Source: Hemerocallis citrina (taxonomy: Eukaryota; Streptophyta; Magnoliopsida; Asparagales; Asphodelaceae). Taken from it: a DNA stretch of 64,000 nucleotides. The stretch is taken from contig CM030363.1 in the NCBI GenBank assembly GCA_017893485.1, positions 84,063,230 to 84,127,229 on the forward strand, written 5' to 3'. Position 1 is the first letter of the stretch. The number at the start of each line of letters is the position of its first letter. Of the stretch, positions 57,040 through 64,000 are shown piece by piece. The position numbers and the translations under genes are program-made. Below the pieces are notes generated by a model. That model was not told the origin of the DNA. It ran no database searches and was given only the letters and a program-made list of their open reading frames with translations.

Positions 57040-58330
57040 CAGATGCATGAATTCAGCTTCTTTAATAGTAAAAGAAAATGAAAATGACAATCAAAATCAT
57101 GCTAAGATGACAATCAGATGCATGAATTCAGTTTCTTTGACAGTAAAAGAAAATGAAAATTTCCAGTATCTAAGCATATATGTTTCTCCATTAATTCATC
57201 ATCCCAACTAAATCATGATGTTTGTGGCTCCAAAAGAAACCTGCACAAGATTTGTTCAGCCCAATTCTTGTACAGATTTGGAGGATTTTCGTATACAGCC
57301 AGTATCCTCTAGTTGACAGTTAACCCATTTTGGTAAAAAAAAACATGCTAAGAAGGCAATCAGATGCATGAACTCAGATTCTTTAACAGTAAAAGAAAAT
57401 GAAAATTTTCAGTATCTAAGCATATATGTTTCTCCATTAATTCTTCATCCCAACTAAATCATGATGTTTGTGGCTCCAAAATAAACCTGCACAAGGTTTG
57501 TTCAGCCCAATTCTTGTACAGATTTGGAGGATTTTGGTATACAGCCAGCATCCTCTAGTTGACAGTGAAACCATTTTGGTAAAAAAATCATGCTAAGATG
57601 ACAATCAGATGCATGAATTTAGCATCTTTGACAGTAAAGGAAAATGAAAATTTCCAGTATATAAGCATATATGTTTTTCTATTAATTCTTCATCCCAACT
57701 AAATCATGATGTTTGTGGATACAAAAGAAACCAGCACAAGGTTTGTTCTCACCCAATTCTTGTACAGATTTGGAGGATTTTGGTATACATACAGCATCCT
57801 TAGTTGACAGTGAACCCATTTTTGTTAAAAAATCATGCTAAGATGGAAATCAGATGCATGAATTCAGCTACTTTAATAGTTAAAGAAAATGAAAATTTCC
57901 AGTATATAAGCATATATGTTTCTCTATTAATTCTTCATCCCAACTAAACCATTGATGTTTGTGCCTCCAAAAGAAACCTGCACAAGGTTTGTTCCACCCT
58001 ATTCTTGTACAGATTTGGAGGATTTTGGTATACATACAGCATCCTCTAGTTGACAGTTAACACATTTTGGTAAAAAAATCATGCTAAGAAGGCAATCAGA
58101 TGCATGAATTCAGCTTCTTTCACAGTAAACGAAAATGAAAATTTCCAGTATATAAGCATATATGTTTCTCTATTAATTCTTCATCCCAACTAAATCATGA
58201 TGTTTGTGGCTACAAAAGAAACCTGCACAAGGTTTGTTCTCACCCAATTCTTGTACAGATTTGGAGGATTTTGGTATACAGCCAGCATCCTCTAGTTGAC
58301 AGTGAACCCAATTTGGAGGATTTGGAGGAT
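57040..58330. repeat. CACTA left tandem array, 245-246-bp units x5
   Basis: Marker catgatgtttg or ccattgatgtttg at 57214, 57460, 57705, 57950 and 58196, spacing 245-246 bp. Units share catgctaagatg, gatgcatgaattcag, cttgtacagatttggagg and ctagttgacagt. They have the same orientation and unit as the array at 60900-62580. Confidence 0.9.
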
Positions 58331-60377
58331 TTGGATCAGGAACATTAAGTTCCAGTAGAACTTTGGAAAATAATTCCAACTCCGATTTTGACATTTAATA
58401 GATTGCAGGAGGTAGGAGTACTTTCCCGTTCGGTAATTCCTCTGGGTGCAACTCATGTCGGATGCCCATTGACTTCAAATCAAGTCGGCTCTTGAGATTG
58501 TCCTTTGTCTTCCAGTCATCTCCCATAACTGTTCCTATACAATTTTCACCAATATTTTTTCCGATATGCATCTCATCTAAATTATGTCGCAATAAGTTGA
58601 ATTCCCAATACGGCAACTTAAAGAAAATACTTTTCTTCTTCCATGCACCTAAACTTGTCATGTTCTGATCCTCATCTTCGCCACATAGATCGGTCTCCTC
58701 ACCTTGCTCCGGCCTTGCCCTTTTCTTGCCCTTTTTGCTGACTTGTGGTTCTTTTCCATATTTGAACTGATGACCATCTACTCGCCTCAAAATATCTGAC
58801 CCAGAAGAAGCTCCAGGAGCATGTTCCCACTCGTCAGTACCATCAAATGTCGCTGTCTCTGCCCGAAATATATGTGTGTCAGGCAACCATCTCCTATGAC
58901 CCATATAGCAAAACTTTCTACCATTGTACAACCACCTTGAACTAGTTTGGTCAGCACAATAAGGACATGCATAACGTCCTTTAGTGCTATATCCAGATAA
59001 ATTTGCATATGCTGGAAAATCATTGATTGTCCAAGACAACGCAACCCGAAGAGAAAATGTTTCTTTAGCCACAGCATCATAGGTTGGAACACCCACCCAC
59101 AATTTCTGAAGTTCATCTATTAACGGCTGTAGGTACACATCTATATCATTTCCAGGACCTTTCGGTCCAGGAACTATCATGGACAAAATAAATGAGGACT
59201 GCTTCATGCATTTCCAATGTGACAAATTGTATGGTATTAACACAACAGGCCATATGCTGTATGTACTACTCATTTACCTAAAAGGGTTGAAACCATCACT
59301 AGCTAGTCCAAGTCTCACATTTCGAGGATCTTCCGCAAAATCGGGATATCTTTCATCAAATTTTTTCCAAGATTGAGAATCAGCAGGATGTCTAAGAATC
59401 CCATCATTAGTGCGACCTTCAGCATGTCATTTCATATCAGAAGAAGTTTTCGTAGACATAAACAATCTTTGTAGCCTAGGAATCAGAGGAAAGTAACGCA
59501 GTATTTTGGCAGGCTTCTTTCTCCTACTTCGCTTAGTAGATCCACTGGCTTGATCGTCTTGATTTGGTGTTTCTGTCCATTTCGAAGAACCATATACTTC
59601 GCAATTCTCCAGACTTTCCTTACCTCCCGTGAAAAGCATACAGTCATTTGGACATGCTGCTATCTACTCATACCCTAGATCGAAAGAATTTAGGATTTTT
59701 TTGATTTTATAGGCTGAGTTTGGAATACAGATTTCTGAAAATGCTTCATTCAACAGTTCAAGTGGCATACTGAAGGACTTAGCAGACCACCCGTTTAAAC
59801 ATTTAATCTGAATTAGTCTGACAATGAATGAGAATTTAGAGAATTTGGTGCAATCGCGGTACAGCGGAGTACTAGTATCTTCAAGCAACTTAGCGAAGGA
59901 TTCTTGCTGTTTATTATTTTCAGGGGAGGGGTCAAGCATTTTCTCGTCCACTCCACCACCAATCTGGTTTGTTTCTGTTGACTCATTATAAACTTGGGTT
60001 GTTGGATTATTGGTGTGGAAAGAAACATTATGAATCCCCAAGGCGTCTTGCAACAAAGCATGCATCTCATCGGGAACACTTAAGTCTTCGTTCACTAAGG
60101 GATCATCTACATTTTCTAATACAACCGGACGAACAAGAGCTGACGTATGATCCTCTCCATGACAAAACCATCGTGTGTACCCTTGAAGAAAATCGGTGAC
60201 AACCAAATGTGTATGTACTACATCACATGTCCTCAAATTACAATTTGTACACCGAAGGCATGGACAAAGGATTAGGTTGGGATCATGGGAATGTCGTTTG
60301 GCAAAGATAATAAAATCTTTAATACCATCACGGTACTCCTTGGATAATCGTGGTTTACTAATCCAACTTCTATCCAT
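58173..60377 (-). pseudogene. CACTA Tnp2-type transposase, one frame with four stops
   Basis: From ATG 60377 (MDRSWISKPRLSKEY) the minus frame has the N-terminal transposase-associated domain with CPCLRCTN. The DDE-type Transposase_21 core follows, with SYSIWPV-like 'TYSIWPVVLIPYNL', GPKGPGNDIDVYLQPLIDEL, YSTKGRYACPYC and 'NGRKFCYMGHRRWL', then EFNLLRHNLDEMHIGKNI. The same frame is kept throughout but for stops TAG 59664-59666, TGA 59427-59429, TAA 59274-59276 and TAA 58395-58397. After the last stop it continues (MSKSELELFSKVLLELNVP) into the first 245-bp unit, so the normal C-terminus is missing. An acceptor-like TTTCAG ending at 60397 suggests an upstream intron. Confidence 0.9.
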
Positions 60378-60599
60378 TATAACAATAGCACACAATCTGA
60401 AATTAAAATTTGACATATTAAATAGTATTGACAGTAAAGGGCATTTTGTATATTTAATTTCACCTTTTTTAAAACCAACCCTAGATGCAAATAAATAAAC
60501 GATATAACAATTAACTGTAAAATAAAGAAATCGTGGTTCCAAAAATGTATAAAAAAACAATTAAATCTTAATACAATCTACTCTATTCACATAACCCTA

Positions 60600-60899
60600 A
60601 ACTACCTTTGTGGAAATTATCACAACCACCTTAGTGGCATTTTATCGCACACCTTGTGTTCGAGTCTAATATCGATTCGACTATAGTCTCCCCTGTATTT
60701 GGCTTTCCGTTCAAGGAGATGATGATGGTAAAGGGTATTTGCTGAGGAAGAGGAATCGGATGAATAACGAGGGCGTCGTGCTGTAAATACAGTAACAAGA
60801 AGATCTGATGACTCATGAACTATTATGTTCATGGCTACTAATAATCAGTTACTCATCCCAAAATAATAATAATAATAATAATAATAACAATAAACCTGC
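60600..60899. other. CACTA spacer with (AAT)n microsatellite
   Basis: No gene. An ATA/AAT trinucleotide run lies near 60862-60888. It falls inside the proposed 5' intron of the transposase. Confidence 0.5.
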
Positions 60900-62580
60900 A
60901 CAAAAGAAACTAATATGGCTACTAATATGTTGCTCAATTAATTCTTCATCCCAACTAAATCATTGATGTTTGTAGCTCCAAAAGAAACCTGCACAATGTT
61001 TGTTCAGCCCAATTCTTGTACAGATTTAGAGGATTTTGGTATACAGCTAGCATCCTTAGATGACAATCAGATGCATGAATTCAGCATCTTTGACAGTAAA
61101 GGAAAATGAAAATTTCCAGTATATAAGCATATATGTTTCTCTATTAATTCTTCATCCCAACTAAATCATGATGTTTGTGGATACAAAAGAAACCTGCACA
61201 AGGTTTGTTCTCACCCAATTCTTGTACAGATTTGGAGGATTTTGGTATACATACAGCATCCTTAGTTGACAGTGAACCCATTTTGGTTAAAAAATCATGC
61301 TAAGATGGCAATCAGATGCATGAATTCAGCTACTTTAATAGTTAAAAAAAATGAAAATTTCCAGTATATAAGCATATATGTTTCTCTATTAATTCTTCAT
61401 CCCAACTAAACCATTGATGTTTGTGCCTCCAAAAGAAACCTGCACAAGGTTTGTTCCACCCTATTCTTGTACAGATTTGGAGGATTTTGGTATACATACA
61501 GCATCCTCTAGTTGACAATGAACACATTTTGGTAAAAAAATCATGCTAAGAAGGCAATCAGATGCATGAATTCAGCTTCTTTCACAGTAAACGAAAATGA
61601 AAATTTCTAGTATATAAGCATATATGTTTCTCTATTAATTCTTCATCCCAACTAAATCATGATGTTTGTGGCTACAAAAGAAACCTGCACAAGGTTTGTT
61701 CTCACCCAATTCTTGTACAGATTTGGAGGATTTTGGTATACAGCCAGCATCCTCTAGTTGACAGTTAACCCATTTTGGTAAAAAAAACATGCTAAGAATG
61801 CAATCAGATGCATGAACTCAGATTCTTTAACAGTAAAAGAAAATGAAAATTTCCAGTATCTAAGCATATATGTTTCTCTATTAATTCTTCATCCTAACTA
61901 AATCATGATGTTTGTGCCTCTAAAAGAAACCTGCACAAGATTTGTTCAGCCCAATTCTTGTACAGATTTGGAGGATTTTGGTATACAGCCAGCATCCTTA
62001 GTTGACAGTTAACCCATTTTGGTAAAAAAAACATGCTAAGAAGGCAATCAGATGCATGAACTCAGATTCTTTAACAGTAAAAGAAAATGAAAATTTCAGT
62101 ATCTAAGCATATATGTTTCTCTATTAATTCTTCATCCCAACTAAACCATTGATGTTTGTGGCTCCAAAAGAAACCTGCACAAGGTTTGTTCAGCCCAATT
62201 CTTGTACAGATTTGGAGGATTTTGGTATACAAATAGCATCCATCTTTGACAGTCAACATATTTTGGGAAAAAAATCATGCTAAGATGACAATCAGATGCA
62301 TGAATTCAATTTCTTTAACAGTAAAAGGAAATGAAAATTTCCAGTACCTAAGCATATATGTTTCTCTATTAATTCTTCATCCCAACTAAATCATGATGTT
62401 TGTGGCTCCAAAATAAACCTGCACAAGGTTTGTTCTGCCAAATTCTTGTACAAATTTGGAGGATTTTGGTATACATACAGCATACTTAGTTGACAGTGAA
62501 CCCATTTTGGTAAAAAAATCATGCTAAGATGCCAATCAGATGCATGAATTCAGCATCTTTGACTGTGAAAAGGAGAGAAA
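60900..62580. repeat. CACTA right tandem array, 245-bp units x7
   Basis: Marker positions are 60961, 61167 (shortened unit of about 206 bp), 61412, 61658, 61904, 62147 and 62392. Same unit and orientation as 57040-58330. It sits between a donor-like CG|GTAAT at 62594 and the acceptor at 60397, so it may be intronic. Confidence 0.9.
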
Positions 62581-62594
62581 TCAAGAGTAATTAC

Positions 62595-62830
62595 CGAAGA
62601 GAGAAAGGGGGCCGACCAGCGGGGCGACGAGCGGTGGCGTAGGAGATAGAGAGAGAGCGGGGCGACGAGCGGTGGTTTTCGATCGCAAATTCACCGCGAA
62701 ATAGAGAGAGGGAGGAGGGAAATCGAATTGGGCTGTCGAAGATGACGAAGGGTCGGAGGCGAAGCGCGTGAAATAGAGAGAGGGAGGAGGGAAAACGAAG
62801 CGGCGAAAATTAGGTTTGGGAATTAGCGAG
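62595..62830 (-). other. Possible 5' leader exon of CACTA transposase
   Basis: CT-rich on the minus strand (repeated ctctctctat), with duplicated 'gagagggaggagggaaa' words on the plus strand. It ends in a donor-like TTCG|GTAATT at 62594. It would be the untranslated first exon. Confidence 0.4.
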
Positions 62831-62859
62831 CAAAATGTTAGGGTTCGCGGGAATTTATC

Positions 62860-63130
62860 TCAGTTAATTCACCGGCGTTTGAAGTTACGAACGCCGGTGA
62901 ATGTATCTATATATTCCCCAGTGTTTGTTATTAAAACGCCGGTGAATAATACCATTCACCGGCGTTTACAAATAAAACGCCGGTGAATATCATGATTCCC
63001 CGGCATTTTATAGAGGCCGCCGGTGTACAAACATCCAATCTGACTCCCCATTCCTGGTCACTCCCTACCCCGGCGCGAATGGTAAAATGCCGTGGAATAT
63101 ACGCCGGTAAATCGCACATGTTTTGTAGTG
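62860..63130. repeat. CACTA right subterminal repeats and terminus
   Basis: At least six facing copies of attcaccggcgttt/aaacgccggtgaat up to the terminal ttttgtagtg (63121-63130). Confidence 0.85.
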
Positions 63131-63133
63131 ACA

Positions 63134-64000
63134 TGTGGGTTGGCCTCAGCTGCCATGCCGAGGGCATGGTGGAATTGAGGCCTTGAGGAAGCTCCTTATC
63201 ATGGTTAGACCAGGACGTGACGCCCAGAGCGAGGAAAAATTGAAGCCTTTGAAAGCTCCTCATGGGAGTCGGCCTCGGATGTCACGCCGAAGGCACGGAG
63301 AAATTAAAGCCTTATGAAGCTCCTCATGAGAGTTGGCATCGGATGCTAATTCGAGGATGCGGCGAAATTGAAGCCTTATGAATCTGCTCATGGGAGTCGG
63401 CCTCGGATGCCATGCCGAAGGCGCGGTGAAATTGAAGCCTTCTGATGCTCCTCATGGGAGTCGGCCTAAGATGCTAGGCCGAGGGCACAACAAAATTGAA
63501 GCCTTAGGAAGCTCCTCATAGGAGTCAGGCTCAGATGCTATGTCGAGGGCACGGAAAAGTTGAAGCCTTTGAAACCTCCTAATGGGAGTCGGCATCGGAT
63601 GCCACACCGAGGGTGCGGCTAAATAGAAGCATTAGGAATCTCCTCATGGGAGTCAGCTTCGGATGTCACGCCGAGGGCGCAGCAAAATTATAGCCTTGTA
63701 AAGCTCCTCATGGGAGTCTTCCTTGGATGTCACTCTGAGAGCACGGCAAAATTGAAGCCTTATGAAGCTCCTAATGGAAGTCAACCTCGGATGTCATGCC
63801 GAGGGCACGACAAATTTTAAAGCCTTGTGAAGCTCCTCATGGGAGTCAACCTCAGATGCGACGCCAAAGGCATGGCAAAATTGAAGCCTTTGAAATCTTC
63901 TCATGGGAGTCAGCTTCGAATGCCACGCCGAAGCCACAACAAAATTGAAGCCTTGTGAAGCTCCTCATGGGAGTCGGCCTCGGATGCCACGCCAGGGTGC
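63134..64000. repeat. T3 tandem array, 64-bp units, at least 13, runs off window
   Basis: Marker catgggagtc recurs every 63-65 bp (63261, 63324, 63389, 63453, 63517, 63581, 63645, 63709, 63773, 63838, 63902, 63966). Units read gcctcggatgccacgccgag, then a gcacggcaaaattgaagcct segment, then gaagctcctcatgggagtc. It lies in T3 near its 3' LTR, like the arrays of T1. Confidence 0.9.

Larger units (their letters stand above)
54212..63130 (-). mobile_element. CACTA (En/Spm) DNA transposon, 8.9 kb, dead
   Basis: Ends are CACTACAACACAG on the left and, reading inward on the other strand, CACTACAAAACATG on the right. The 3-bp target duplication aca is at 54209-54211 and 63131-63133. Subterminal CACCGGCGTTT repeats in both orientations lie at both ends, and a minus-strand Tnp2-type transposase is in the middle. 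It contains a solo LTR (54412-55769) and two 245-bp tandem arrays. Transposase stops make it non-autonomous. Confidence 0.93.

Noticed and set aside
63134..64000. CRISPR-like regular repeats
   Set aside because: Units are contiguous 64-bp tandem copies without unique spacers, in a plant retrotransposon.

Overview
This is plant nuclear DNA, probably from a eudicot, and almost all of it is nested transposable elements. The lineages are plant-specific: Athila and Tat Ty3/gypsy elements (tRNA-Asp-like or related primer sites, dual RNase H in Tat), Ty1/copia elements primed by initiator tRNA-Met, Tekay/Del-like solo LTRs, a plant L1-type LINE, a CACTA element with a Tnp2-type transposase, and hAT-like MITEs. 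No intact host gene is visible. The only recognisable host-type gene is a broken PIF1-family helicase fragment on the minus strand (52240-53585).

Layout. 1-856: minus-strand copia gag that runs off the left edge. 1686-1811: hAT-type MITE. 2118-7301: complete but dead copia element. 9034-32169 (minus, target duplication ttacc): an old gag-only Tat-like element (T1), split by a Tekay-like solo LTR (S1, 10554-16658), which itself carries a second solo LTR of similar type (S2, 12153-15450), and by a very young Athila element (16966-27054) with a 1853-residue intact Gag-Pol. 33066-52229 (minus): a LINE, split exactly at 'taccc' by solo LTR S3 (33607-48575), which is in turn split by a Tat element T2 (34167-46420) with seemingly identical LTRs, a truncated integrase and antisense genes. 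52240-53585: PIF1 pseudogene with a MITE inside. 53586-64000: 3' end of a third Tat-like element (T3, minus) with a 64-bp tandem array, split by a CACTA element (54212-63130) that itself holds a solo LTR (54412-55769).

The most unusual signal is a paired palindrome: two AGTCGACT cores 19-22 bp apart (about two helical turns), with pairs often recurring every 65-77 bp. I count about 24 pairs. They lie in the LTRs of Athila, in S1 (a 71-bp tandem repeat) and in S3 (five pairs at exactly 20 bp), and also inside the Athila coding region. There they are read in different frames and fall only at interdomain linkers, so conservation appears to be at DNA or RNA level. The related LTR S2 has two tRNA-like box A/box B sequences at what looks like the equivalent place.

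Insertions were placed by target-site duplications read directly from the sequence. Family names are inferred from motifs; no database search was possible. LTR comparisons were made by eye.
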